Source of the DNA: Rhizobium terricola
GTDB taxonomy: Bacteria > Pseudomonadota > Alphaproteobacteria > Rhizobiales > Rhizobiaceae
Direction: 5' to 3'
Length of the DNA: 64,000 bases
Assembly (NCBI RefSeq): GCF_012927355.1
Contig: NZ_JABBGK010000001.1
Span: 1,296,649 to 1,360,648 of the forward strand
The notes under the pieces were generated by a model. The model saw nothing but the letters and a program-made list of their open reading frames with translations. It did no database searches and was not told the DNA's origin. Below, one piece after another: positions 1 through 7,241 of this stretch. The first letter of the stretch is position 1. Every line of letters begins with the position of its first letter. The translations under genes were made by a program, and so were the position numbers.

Positions 1-1065
1 CGACTTGATCTTCTCGACGATGAGCGCGCCGTCGGACCCGGCGGCGGCCAGCGCCGCGCCTTCCGCGACACCATGGCAGCCAACCTCGGCGAACACCACG
101 TCGGACGGGTTCTTCAGCCGCGGCGTCTCCTCTTCCAGCCGGGCGGCAGTGAAGAAGCGCGCCGGCACGCCGAAATGCTGTGCAACCGCATGGATGGCGG
201 TCTCGTCGGCCTTCAGATCAATCGAGCAGACGGCAGCGAGCGCCAGCGGTGAGAGGTTCGCGCCGGCCAGCGCCTGCTCGGCAAGCGCAATCGCTTCCTC
301 CGGGCTCGCATGGCGCTCGCAGCCCATGCCCAGTACCAGCGTCTTCGGGTGATAGACGAGTTCCATCTCGCCGGCGGTCTTGTTTTCTGGGGTCACAGTT
401 AGCGTCACGCGGGCCTCTTGATGGAATGGAAGTCTGGATTGGATGAGCCAGGCGGCTGCACTCCCTCTCCCCGCCTGCGGGGAGAGGGCTGGGGTGAGGG
501 GCTCGTCTTGCCGCCCCTCATCCGCCCTGCGGGCACCTTCTCCCCGCAAGCGGGGAGAAGGGAAATCAAGCCGCACCCCCGCCCCTGCCACCAGCTCGGC
601 CATGACGGCCTTGGCGGCAGGCGGATTGGCAAGGACGATGCCGGCCGGCGGCTGGTCGAGGGCGATGCCGAACTTGAGGTCGCCGGCGGTGGTGATCGCG
701 GCATGGGCGCCAAGGACAGCGGCGATGCGGCGGGCCAGATCATTGGCGCCATGATGGCCGCCGAGAAGCGGTACCACGCTCGCGCCGTCGTCGGACACGG
801 CAAGCACCGGCGGTTCCGAATGCTTGTCGGCCAGAAGCGGCGCCAGGATCCGGATGACCGCGCCGGATGCCATGACGGCGACGATCGGCCGGCCTTCGGC
901 AAACAGGGCCTGCACGTGTTCCTTGACCGAGGCGAAATGCCGGTCGGCCGCCGTCACGCGCGCCGCTGCGCCGTGCACCTCGCCACCGATCTCGGCGGCA
1001 ATCCGGCCGGCAAGCGGCAGGGTCGCGTCGCTGAGGATCACGACGGCTGGAACGGGCTCACTCAT
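1..1065 (-). CDS. CbiG-type cobalamin biosynthesis protein (partial; may be fused to CobJ beyond the edge)
   Basis: About 355 codons are visible, with no stop before the window edge. The start ATG at 1065 overlaps the cobI stop (ATGA). Residues 1-165 look like the CbiG N-terminal domain (motif MASGAVIRILAPLL around residue 65, then GGHHGAND). After a repeat-derived stretch comes a CbiG C-terminal/CobE-like domain beginning near MELVYHPKTLVLGMGCERH and continuing with EVGCHGVAEGAAL. CbiG-family proteins open the delta-lactone and remove the C2 fragment at the (cobalt-)precorrin-5 stage; CobE is the C-terminal counterpart in the aerobic pathway. In related bacteria this module is often fused to CobJ (precorrin-3B C17-methyltransferase), so the missing part may be CobJ; that is inference. 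Roughly 37 codons (571 to 461) are palindromic repeat read in frame between the two domains. Confidence 0.8.
   Translation of the reverse strand, partial: MSEPVPAVVILSDATLPLAGRIAAEIGGEVHGAAARVTAADRHFASVKEHVQALFAEGRPIVAVMASGAVIRILAPLLADKHSEPPVLAVSDDGASVVPLLGGHHGANDLARRIAAVLGAHAAITTAGDLKFGIALDQPPAGIVLANPPAAKAVMAELVAGAGVRLDFPSPRLRGEGARRADEGRQDEPLTPALSPQAGRGSAAAWLIQSRLPFHQEARVTLTVTPENKTAGEMELVYHPKTLVLGMGCERHASPEEAIALAEQALAGANLSPLALAAVCSIDLKADETAIHAVAQHFGVPARFFTAARLEEETPRLKNPSDVVFAEVGCHGVAEGAALAAAGSDGALIVEKIKS
461..571. repeat. Family-B palindromic repeat pair, in frame inside the CbiG-type gene
   Basis: Two palindromic units lie back to back. One spans about 461-503 and is centred on CTCCCCGCCTGCGGGGAG. 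The other spans about 514-571, begins CCCCTCATCCGCC and is centred on CTCCCCGCAAGCGGGGAG. The stretch is 111 nt, a multiple of three. Read on the minus strand it stays open, including residues such as PSPRLRGEGARRADEG. It sits between the two CbiG-like domains, where a linker insertion would be tolerated. Confidence 0.85.
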
Positions 1066-1802
1066 GACGCGCCGTCCATGGTGGTGCGCGACAGCGCGGC
1101 GTTCCAGCCCTCGCCGCCCTTGTAGATCAGGATCATCGAAAAATAGGGGGCCGCACTTTCCGGCACGGCGGAGAGCGGCATGACGCGCTGTTCGGGCAGG
1201 CTGACGCGCTCGACATAACCGGCGCAGGCCGTCAGCCCCATGGCCTCGATCAGCGCGCGGATACGGGCAGAATGACGCCCGACCTTGATGATCGCGACCG
1301 CTCCAGCGGCCTCGATGCGCGTCCGCATGGTCTCGTCGTCGAGCGGTCCCGGCACGATGGAGAGCACGTCGTTTCGCGCGGCAAGCGGGCGCCCGAGGGC
1401 GGCGGCCGCCGCCATCATGGACGACACGCCCGGCACGACCTCGGTCTCGTAGCGGCCGGACAGACGCTCGAAGAGATACATGAAGGAGCCGAAGAAGAAG
1501 GGATCGCCCTCGCACAGCACCGCTACGTCGGAACCGGCATCGAGATGGCGCGCCAGCGTTTCCGCCGCCTCGTCATAGATCTCCTGCGCGGGAAACCGCT
1601 CGACGCGCATCGGCACGACGATTGGCACCTCCAGCTGGTCGGCCCTGAGATAGGGGGCCGCGATCTGGCGGGCAAAGCTCGGACCGGTATCCGGGGCCGG
1701 ATAGGCTACGACCGGCGCACCGGTCAGGATACGGTGGGCCTTGAGGGTGAGAAGCTCCGGGTCGCCGGGGCCGAGGCCGAGGCCGTAGAGTTTACCGGTC
1801 AT
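1062..1802 (-). CDS. cobI: Precorrin-2 C20-methyltransferase
   Basis: A 246-residue SAM-dependent tetrapyrrole methylase that converts precorrin-2 to precorrin-3A in the cytoplasm. The N-terminus GLGLGPGDPELLTLKA is the family's first glycine-rich motif, and EGDPFFFGS (about residue 95) and VPGVSSMMAAAA follow the CobI pattern. ATG 1802 is chosen because it gives the family-typical MTGKLYGLG start and has AGGAG upstream; the in-frame ATG at 1826 would add eight unconserved residues. The stop overlaps the next gene's start (ATGA). A family-B repeat pair separates it from cobL upstream. Confidence 0.93.
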   Translation of the reverse strand: MTGKLYGLGLGPGDPELLTLKAHRILTGAPVVAYPAPDTGPSFARQIAAPYLRADQLEVPIVVPMRVERFPAQEIYDEAAETLARHLDAGSDVAVLCEGDPFFFGSFMYLFERLSGRYETEVVPGVSSMMAAAAALGRPLAARNDVLSIVPGPLDDETMRTRIEAAGAVAIIKVGRHSARIRALIEAMGLTACAGYVERVSLPEQRVMPLSAVPESAAPYFSMILIYKGGEGWNAALSRTTMDGAS

Positions 1803-1828
1803 GTGTACTGCTCCTCGCATGTACATCG

Positions 1829-1946
1829 CCCCTCATCCGGCTGCTGCCACCTTCTCCCCGCAGGCGGGGAGAAGGCCGAAGCGGCCGGCGTTCTGCCCCC
1901 TTCTCCCCGTTCACGGGGAGAAGGTCCCGGCAGGGGGATGAGGGGC
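1829..1946. repeat. Family-B inverted repeat pair between cobL and cobI
   Basis: The left arm (about 1829-1875) starts CCCCTCATCCGGC and contains the palindrome CTTCTCCCCGCAGGCGGGGAGAAG. The right arm (about 1899-1946) carries CTTCTCCCCGTTCACGGGGAGAAG and ends GGATGAGGGGC. The arms are inverted copies of each other around about 23 bases of unrelated core. In the minus-strand transcript the unit could fold into one large hairpin or two small ones in the cobL-cobI spacer. Confidence 0.88.
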
Positions 1947-1958
1947 TCGTTCGAAATG

Positions 1959-3206
1959 TCATTCTCCCCCACCCTTCACAACCGACCAGATCGTCACCGG
2001 CATCAGCGACTTCCAGCCGCAATAGCGGCCGACGGGCGCGGCGCGGGCGACCGAGAGGCGGATCAGCTCTCCGCCGAAAGCGCCACGGAGATCGGCGAGA
2101 CGCGCCTCGCCTTCGATGGTGACGGCATTGGCGACCAACTGACCGCCCGGGGCGAGCGCATCCCAGCAGGCCTCGAACAGACCTTCGTTGTTGATGCCGC
2201 CGCCGATGAACACCACGTCCGGCGGGTCGAGCCCTTCGAGCCCCTCCGGCGCCACCGCCTCGACGATTTCGAGATCGGGCACGCCAAGCGCGTCGGCATT
2301 GGCGCGGATCATCGCGACACGGTCCGCCCTGCCCTCGACCGCGATGGCACGCGTGCCCATGCCGGCGCGCATCCATTCGATGGCGATCGAGCCGCAACCG
2401 GCGCCGACATCCCAAAGCAGCGCGTTGGGAAACGGCGAGAGCTGGGCCAGGGTCACGGCGCGGATTTCGCGCTTGGTCAGCTGGCCGTCATGGCGGAAGG
2501 CCTCGTCCGGCAGGCCCGGAACCGGCGACAGCAGCGGCGATTCCGACGCGCAATCGATCGCCAGCGTATTGAAGTCGGAAAAGGACGGCCGGGTCTCGAG
2601 GATCTCCGTGGCGGTCATCTCAATGACACGCTCCGCCTCACCTCCCATGTGCTCCAGCACCGTCAGGACGGACGCGCCGAAGCCGCGACCGACCATCAGG
2701 GCCGCAGCGCCAGCGATCGTACCCGCATCCGAGGTGAGCGCCAGCATGCGGGCACGCGGAAGCAGATGACGGTTGAGATGGGTAAGCGGGCGGCCGTGCA
2801 GCGAGATCTGCGCCACCGACTGGAGCGGCCAGCCGAGGCGGGCCGCGGCCAGCGAAAAGGCGGAGGGCGACGGCAGGATCAGCATTTCGTCCGCCGCGAC
2901 ATAGCGGCGGAGCGTCGCCCCGATACCGAAATGCATCGGGTCCCCGGTCGCCAGAACCGTGACCGGCGACCCGCGCAGCTTCAGCACCTGCGATAGCGTC
3001 TCGCGGAAACCCGCGCCCCAGGTCAGGATCCGTTTCAGGCCCGGCAGATGACCGCCTTCGAGCACGCCGTCGAGCCGCTCGCCCAGCACGATGGTTTCGG
3101 CCTGCCAGAGCAATGCCTGCGCCTGCGGCGTCAGGCTGGCGAGCCCGTTGTCGCCGATTCCGATGATGGTGAGCCAGGGCGCGCCGACGGGTGTGGTATC
3201 AGTCAT
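1959..3206 (-). CDS. cobL: Precorrin-6Y C5,15-methyltransferase (decarboxylating)
   Basis: A 415-residue CbiE-CbiT fusion. The N-terminal CbiE-like methylase begins near GIGDNGLASLTPQA. The C-terminal CbiT half carries the SAM-binding motif DVGAGCGSIAIEWMRA (about residue 248) and later FIGGGINN. CobL methylates C5 and C15 of precorrin-6Y and decarboxylates the C12 acetate to give precorrin-8X. ATG 3206 is preferred over the in-frame ATG at 3233 because the added residues look unconserved; with 3206 the gene overlaps the cobH end by 8 nt, as expected for translational coupling. Confidence 0.93.
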   Translation of the reverse strand: MTDTTPVGAPWLTIIGIGDNGLASLTPQAQALLWQAETIVLGERLDGVLEGGHLPGLKRILTWGAGFRETLSQVLKLRGSPVTVLATGDPMHFGIGATLRRYVAADEMLILPSPSAFSLAAARLGWPLQSVAQISLHGRPLTHLNRHLLPRARMLALTSDAGTIAGAAALMVGRGFGASVLTVLEHMGGEAERVIEMTATEILETRPSFSDFNTLAIDCASESPLLSPVPGLPDEAFRHDGQLTKREIRAVTLAQLSPFPNALLWDVGAGCGSIAIEWMRAGMGTRAIAVEGRADRVAMIRANADALGVPDLEIVEAVAPEGLEGLDPPDVVFIGGGINNEGLFEACWDALAPGGQLVANAVTIEGEARLADLRGAFGGELIRLSVARAAPVGRYCGWKSLMPVTIWSVVKGGGE

Positions 3207-3843
3207 TGGTGCCGAGCCCCCCCGCGACCGCATTGACGGCGGCCGACGCCATGGCCGAGCCGCCGCGGCGGCCGCGAACCGCGATGAACGGCACGCCGCG
3301 GCTGTCGGCGATCAGCGCATCCTTGCTTTCGGCGGCGCCGACGAAGCCGACCGGGAATCCGAGGATCAGCGCCGGCTTCGGCGCGCCGGCATCGAGCCGT
3401 TCCAGCAGGCGGAAGAGTGCGGTCGGGGCATTGCCGATCACCACCACTGCACCGGCCAGGCGGTCGTCCCACAAATCGACCTGGGCGGCCGAGCGGGTAT
3501 TGCCGATCTCGACTGCCTTCGGGCGCACGCGCTCGTCATTCAGCAGGCACAGGACCTCGTTTTGCGCCGGCAGCAGGCGACGAATGATGCCGTGGCGAAC
3601 CATTTCCACGTCGCAGAGCACCGGCGCACCGCCGGCCAATGCCGCGGCACCGGCCTCGAAGGCGCCACCGGAAAAGACGATGTCATCGGCGAGATCGACC
3701 ATGCCGCAGGCGTGGATCAGCCGGATCGCCAGCTTTTCCATGCCACCGGCAAACCGCGACAGGTCCGCCTCGGTGCGGATCGTCTCGAAGGACTGACGGT
3801 AGATCTCGGCGGGATCGCGGATGTAGTCGAGCGGGATGGTCAA
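3199..3843 (-). CDS. cobH: Precorrin-8X methylmutase
   Basis: A 214-residue CobH/CbiC family protein that moves the C11 methyl group to C12, turning precorrin-8X into hydrogenobyrinate. It starts MTIPLDYIRDP and contains IHACGM at about residue 42, where the family's catalytic histidine lies. The start codon is TTG, with GAGGGGGG upstream; that purine-rich stretch is the outer end of a family-A repeat, so the repeat seems to supply the ribosome binding site. The TTG overlaps the stop of the preceding 97-codon ORF (TTGA). Confidence 0.92.
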   Translation of the reverse strand: MTIPLDYIRDPAEIYRQSFETIRTEADLSRFAGGMEKLAIRLIHACGMVDLADDIVFSGGAFEAGAAALAGGAPVLCDVEMVRHGIIRRLLPAQNEVLCLLNDERVRPKAVEIGNTRSAAQVDLWDDRLAGAVVVIGNAPTALFRLLERLDAGAPKPALILGFPVGFVGAAESKDALIADSRGVPFIAVRGRRGGSAMASAAVNAVAGGLGTND

Positions 3844-4133
3844 AGGTTACCCCCCTCTGCCCTGCCGGGCATCTCCCCCTCAAGGGGGGAGATCGATCCA
3901 CGGAGAAGCCTCGTCATAGCTTCAAGGTTATGAGCGAAGGCGCCCGCGATTCCAGAGACAATTACCGCAAGGACCATGGCTCCCCTGCTGACCGCAAGTC
4001 GGAAACAGACCCCCATGCCGAGGCCCGCCGCACGACCGTTGCCAGGACGAGGCGCGCGCCATTTTCCGATCTCCCCCCTTGAGGGGGAGATGCCCGGCAG
4101 GGCAGAGGGGGGTGTTGTGGCCGCGTGCCCCAT
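3840..4133 (-). CDS. Unrecognised 97-residue ORF built on a family-A repeat pair
   Basis: This frame starts at ATG 4133, overlapping the cbiX stop (TGATG), and ends with TGA overlapping the cobH TTG start (TTGA). About a third of it is repeat: PPSALPGISPSRGEIG near the N-terminus and SISPLEGEMPGRAEGG at the C-terminus. The unique centre contains a hydrophobic run, GAMVLAVIVSGIAGAFAH, that could be one membrane helix. No family was recognised. The tight overlaps suggest that it is translated, at least as a coupling frame between cbiX and cobH. Whether the peptide has a function is unknown. Confidence 0.45.
   Translation of the reverse strand: MGHAATTPPSALPGISPSRGEIGKWRAPRPGNGRAAGLGMGVCFRLAVSRGAMVLAVIVSGIAGAFAHNLEAMTRLLRGSISPLEGEMPGRAEGGNL
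3850..4112. repeat. Family-A inverted repeat pair (arms 3850-3894 and 4069-4112)
   Basis: The left arm reads CCCCCCTCTGCCCTGCC and then a palindrome CATCTCCCCCTCAAGGGGGGAGAT. The right arm is its inverted copy, ending GGCAGAGGGGGG. The core of about 174 bp is unrelated to the cores of the other pairs. Confidence 0.93.
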
Positions 4134-5488
4134 CACTTCTTCTTCTGCATCGACTTCGGGCCGAGCGGATGGTCAGCATGGGGGTAAGGGGCGTGATGAT
4201 GATCGTGGTGTGCATGATCATGGGAATGCCCGTGCCCATGGTCGTGATCGTGCCCATGATCGTGATGGTGGTGATCGTGGGCGTCGTGGTCATGGTGGTG
4301 GTGACCATGGTCGTGGTCGTGATGATGACCACAGCCGCAATTGGGCCCATGTTCGTGACCGTGGCTCTTGCCGCTTGAGGGCGTGTTCATCACGACATCG
4401 AGGCCGGCATCGGGAGCGGCGTTCAGGAGGTGACCGTATTTGCCGCCAAGCGTGGTCGAAGCGCCGTAGTCGAAGGCCGGTTCGAGGCTGTGCGGTTCGG
4501 CATGGGAATGAACAGGTGTCCAGGGCAAGCCATGCTCCTTGCAGAAATCGGGATCGCGACAGGAGGCATCGCAATCACCCTTGCACGGACAGTTTTCCAG
4601 GCCGCCGCCGATGCCTTCCACGTGATGGTGATGGCTTTCCTGCGGCTGACCGATATCGGCCTCGAAGCCGAGCACCTGCTCGCGGTACTTGCACATCTGG
4701 CAGTTCATCACCGCCGCACCTTCGAGGATTTCCTTGACCCGGTCCTGGAAGGCGTCGAGCACCAGCGGGTGGTCGTTGAGATAGCTCGCCTTGACGAACT
4801 GGATTTCCGGATGACGCGCGGCCACCTCGTCGGTGTAGGAATAGATGCGCTTCACCAGCACGCCGGTGAAGAGGAAGTACGGGAAGACGATGATGCGCGT
4901 GTAGCCGAGCTTGGCCGCATGGGTCAGGCCCGGCTCGACGAGCGGGAACGTAACGCCCGAGTAGCAGGTTTCGCCCCAGCCGAAGCCCATGCCTTCCCAG
5001 AGCATGCGCATGACCTTGGAGGCATTGGAATTGGCGTCGGGATCGGACGAGCCGCGTCCGACGACCATCAGCAGCGTGTCGTGCTTGTCGACGAAGCCGA
5101 GTTCGGCATTGGCCTCGTCGATCGCTTCCTGGATGCGGTCGCCGGCGGCGCGGATCATCTTCAGGTCGATGCCGAGTTCGCGGCCATAGTTGATCACCAT
5201 GCCCGGGTTCTGGGCCTGGTAGGTGTTGAGCACGGAAGGAATGTCGTTCTTCGCATGGCCGGCGGCAAACAACATGCCGGGCACGGCGAGAACACGCGTC
5301 ACGCCTTGCGCCCTGAGACTGTCGAGACCGGCCGAGATCACCGGGTTGCAGAATTCGAGATAACCGTATTCGACCGGCATGTCGGGGTTTCGCGCCCTGA
5401 GCGCCTCTGCGATGACGGCGAATTCCTTTGCCGCGTTCTGGTTGCGGCTGCCATGGCCACACACCATGATTCCGAGTTTTTCCGACAT
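4133..5488 (-). CDS. cbiX: CbiX-type cobaltochelatase with Fe-S motif and histidine-rich tail
   Basis: 451 residues. Two tandem class II chelatase domains cover about 1-125 and 135-260, with candidate catalytic or metal-binding His12 (GHGSR) and His78 (AGHAKNDIP), and PYFLFTGVL typical of CbiX. At 261-266 lies MNCQMC, the MXCXXC motif that binds a [4Fe-4S] centre in long CbiX proteins such as that of Bacillus megaterium. A second cysteine cluster (CPCKGDCDASC) lies near residue 300, followed by a His/Asp-rich tail from about 370 to 440. CbiX inserts cobalt into sirohydrochlorin, an early-insertion step. An AGGAGG ribosome site lies 8 nt before ATG 5488. It heads the run to cobH, cobL, cobI and the CbiG-type gene. 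In an organism with CobN the tail may serve cobalt storage or delivery; that is inference. Confidence 0.88.
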   Translation of the reverse strand: MSEKLGIMVCGHGSRNQNAAKEFAVIAEALRARNPDMPVEYGYLEFCNPVISAGLDSLRAQGVTRVLAVPGMLFAAGHAKNDIPSVLNTYQAQNPGMVINYGRELGIDLKMIRAAGDRIQEAIDEANAELGFVDKHDTLLMVVGRGSSDPDANSNASKVMRMLWEGMGFGWGETCYSGVTFPLVEPGLTHAAKLGYTRIIVFPYFLFTGVLVKRIYSYTDEVAARHPEIQFVKASYLNDHPLVLDAFQDRVKEILEGAAVMNCQMCKYREQVLGFEADIGQPQESHHHHVEGIGGGLENCPCKGDCDASCRDPDFCKEHGLPWTPVHSHAEPHSLEPAFDYGASTTLGGKYGHLLNAAPDAGLDVVMNTPSSGKSHGHEHGPNCGCGHHHDHDHGHHHHDHDAHDHHHHDHGHDHDHGHGHSHDHAHHDHHHAPYPHADHPLGPKSMQKKK

Positions 5489-5825
5489 GAATTGGCCTCC
5501 TGCTTCGTTTTCCGCATGTACGAAGCGCCGGAACCGTCACGCAACGCGCGGGGCTCCATGGCCTTTACGGACAGCTCCGGACTTGGCCCCCGGAATGGGT
5601 CGGCCGCACCGGACTATTTCCAGCCTGTCGAACAGGCGCCGTCGCACATGGACAAGAGCTTTAGCGAAGGCGACATGGGCGGTCAAATCCGTTTGCGCCG
5701 GATTGTGTGTGGGATGCGGCGAAGGTGGCAGGAAGCCACCCCTCGGGTGGGCCTGCCGTGTTGCTCCAGGCGGCGACATGGTGCAAGAGTGCCGCTCCTT
5801 GCACATCCGCCTTTCCGGGGTCATC
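5489..5825. promoter_or_regulatory. Divergent intergenic region with a strong two-stage hairpin (5727-5757)
   Basis: This 337-nt gap separates cbiX (minus) from the permease (plus) and holds no recognised gene. The arms GGCAGG and CCTGCC (5727-5732, 5752-5757) enclose a second stem, CCACCC/GGGTGG, with a CTC loop. No U-run follows on either strand, so it is not a simple terminator. It could be part of a structured leader for either gene. I found no B12-box sequence here. Confidence 0.45.
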
Positions 5826-6611
5826 GTGGTCGAACTCGCCTTCCAGAGCCTGCTTCTGCTCTTCCTCGCCGCCTTCATTGCCGGGTTCATCGATTCGATC
5901 GCCGGCGGCGGGGGCCTGATCACCCTGCCGGCCATGCTGATCGCCGGAATACCGCCGCTCCAGACGCTCGGGACCAACAAGCTGCAATCGATGTTCGGCG
6001 CCGGATCCGCAACGCTCGCCTATGCGCGCAAGGGCCATGTCGACCTGAGGAGCCAGCTGCCGATGGCCGCACTCGCCGGGCTCGGCGGTGCACTGGGCGC
6101 CGTTCTGGCGACCGTCGTGCCCGGCGACGTGCTGCGGGCGCTGATGCCCTTCCTGCTTGTCGCGATCGCCGCCTATTTCGCGCTGAAGCCCAATCTGTCC
6201 GATGTCGACCGCCACCAGCGCATGACGCCCTTTCTGTTCGGCATCACCTTCGTACCGCTGATCGGCTTCTACGACGGCGTGTTCGGCCCCGGCACCGGCT
6301 CATTCTTCATGCTGGCCTTCGTGTCGCTCGCCGGCTTCGGCGTGCTGAAGGCGACCGCGCATACCAAGCTCCTGAACCTCTCCTCCAACGTCGGCGCCTT
6401 CCTCGTCTTCCTGTTGAATGGAGTCGTGCTGTGGAAGGTCGGCCTGCTGATGGGGCTCGGCCAGTTCCTCGGGGCCCAGGCGGGCTCCAAGCTCGCCATG
6501 AAGAACGGCGCGAAGCTGATCAAGCCGCTCTTGATCGTCACCTGCGTGGCGCTCGCCACCAAGCTGCTGATGGACCCGACCAATCCGGTAAGGGTCTGGG
6601 CGGGGTTCTGA
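5826..6611 (+). CDS. TauE/SafE (DUF81) family membrane permease
   Basis: About 261 residues, almost entirely hydrophobic, with roughly eight predicted helices. The first helix ends in the family signature FIAGFIDSIAGGGGLITLPA, and a second internal repeat of the fold appears at FYDGVFGPGTGSF. Family members export sulfite, sulfoacetate or related organosulfur compounds, or have unknown substrates. GTG 5826 gives a start like those of homologues; ATG 5778 in the same frame would add 16 polar residues and cannot be excluded. The position between two halves of a cobalamin locus may hint at a linked substrate, but nothing in the sequence proves it. Confidence 0.82.
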   Translation: MVELAFQSLLLLFLAAFIAGFIDSIAGGGGLITLPAMLIAGIPPLQTLGTNKLQSMFGAGSATLAYARKGHVDLRSQLPMAALAGLGGALGAVLATVVPGDVLRALMPFLLVAIAAYFALKPNLSDVDRHQRMTPFLFGITFVPLIGFYDGVFGPGTGSFFMLAFVSLAGFGVLKATAHTKLLNLSSNVGAFLVFLLNGVVLWKVGLLMGLGQFLGAQAGSKLAMKNGAKLIKPLLIVTCVALATKLLMDPTNPVRVWAGF

Positions 6612-6678
6612 ACCAGACTTTGCTTTTGCGCCGTTTCAACCTATATTTGGATGGCGGCGCACAACTCCTTGGAGGAGA

Positions 6679-6939
6679 CTGGCCACGGCCAATACCAGCC
6701 TCAATCTCGGCAAGCACTGGGACGACTTCATCGAGGCCCAGGTGAATAGCGGCCGCTATGCGACAGCGAACGAAGTCGTACGCGACGCACTCGAAGGGCT
6801 CAAAGAACGCGAACGCAAGCTGGCGGAACTCCGTCGTGAGATCGACATCGGTCTGGAACAGGCGCGGCGCGGCGGATTTGCCGAGGATGATTTCCTCGAA
6901 AAGCTCCTTGACGAAGATATCGCGGACGCTACGCGGTGA
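6679..6939 (+). CDS. parD: ParD-like ribbon-helix-helix antitoxin, apparent CTG start
   Basis: The reading frame gives (L/M)ATANTSLNLGKHWDDF, then GRYATANEVVRDALEGLKERE, the ParD/CC2985 pattern of a DNA-binding RHH domain and a toxin-binding tail, about 86 residues in all. There is no in-frame ATG, GTG or TTG before the RHH domain. The codon where ATG is expected is CTG at 6679, closely preceded by GGAGGAGA. A start at GTG 6742 would remove the DNA-binding strand. Either CTG is used inefficiently or the start has mutated. The stop overlaps the toxin start (GTGA). Confidence 0.65.
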   Translation: MATANTSLNLGKHWDDFIEAQVNSGRYATANEVVRDALEGLKERERKLAELRREIDIGLEQARRGGFAEDDFLEKLLDEDIADATR

Positions 6940-7229
6940 AGCGCCGTGCGCGCCTCAGCAAGAGATCGGCAAACGATATGCGGTCCATCAACCGCTACAC
7001 CGCGTCGACTTGGGGCAATGAGCAGCGTCGCGCCTATATCGCTTAACTCAAATCGAGGATCGAGTGGCTGGCGGACAATCCGCGCCTCGGCAAGGCGCGA
7101 CCGGATATCAGAGACGGCCTCTTCTGCTTTCCCGAAGCGGAGCATGTCATCTTCTATGTTCACATTGCCGAAGGCATTCAGGTCATGGCGGCGCTACACA
7201 ATCGCATGTTGCCTCAGCACCGCCTGTGA
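6936..7229 (+). pseudogene. parE: ParE/RelE-family toxin with a premature stop
   Basis: GTG 6936 overlaps the antitoxin stop. The 98-codon frame gives KRRARLSKRSANDMRSINRY, then an in-frame TAA at 7044-7046, then LKSRIEWLADNPRLGKARPD and GLFCFPEAEHVIFYVHIAEG. Length and sequence on both sides of the stop match ParE toxins (97-98 residues), and no frameshift is needed. A single C-to-T change (CAA to TAA) explains the stop. The encoded 36-residue fragment should be inactive, which fits a toxin disabled together with weakened antitoxin translation. ParE toxins inhibit DNA gyrase. Confidence 0.8.
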
Positions 7230-7241
7230 CCATACTGCAGC

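Noticed and set aside
1272-2996. Long plus-strand open frame opposite cobI and cobL
   Set aside because: It is antisense to two clear cobalamin genes, its translation is rich in Arg, His, Asp and Gly without domains, and such frames arise in GC-rich DNA from codon bias.
3840-4133. CbtB-type cobalt transporter subunit for the 97-codon ORF
   Set aside because: One possible helix is present but the histidine pattern and partner CbtA are missing.
5489-5825. Second cobalamin riboswitch upstream of cbiX
   Set aside because: No B12-box sequence or other core segments could be found on either strand.
4430-6745. 771-codon plus-strand open frame across cbiX and the permease
   Set aside because: It is opposite or out of frame with recognised proteins and has no domain or ribosome site of its own.
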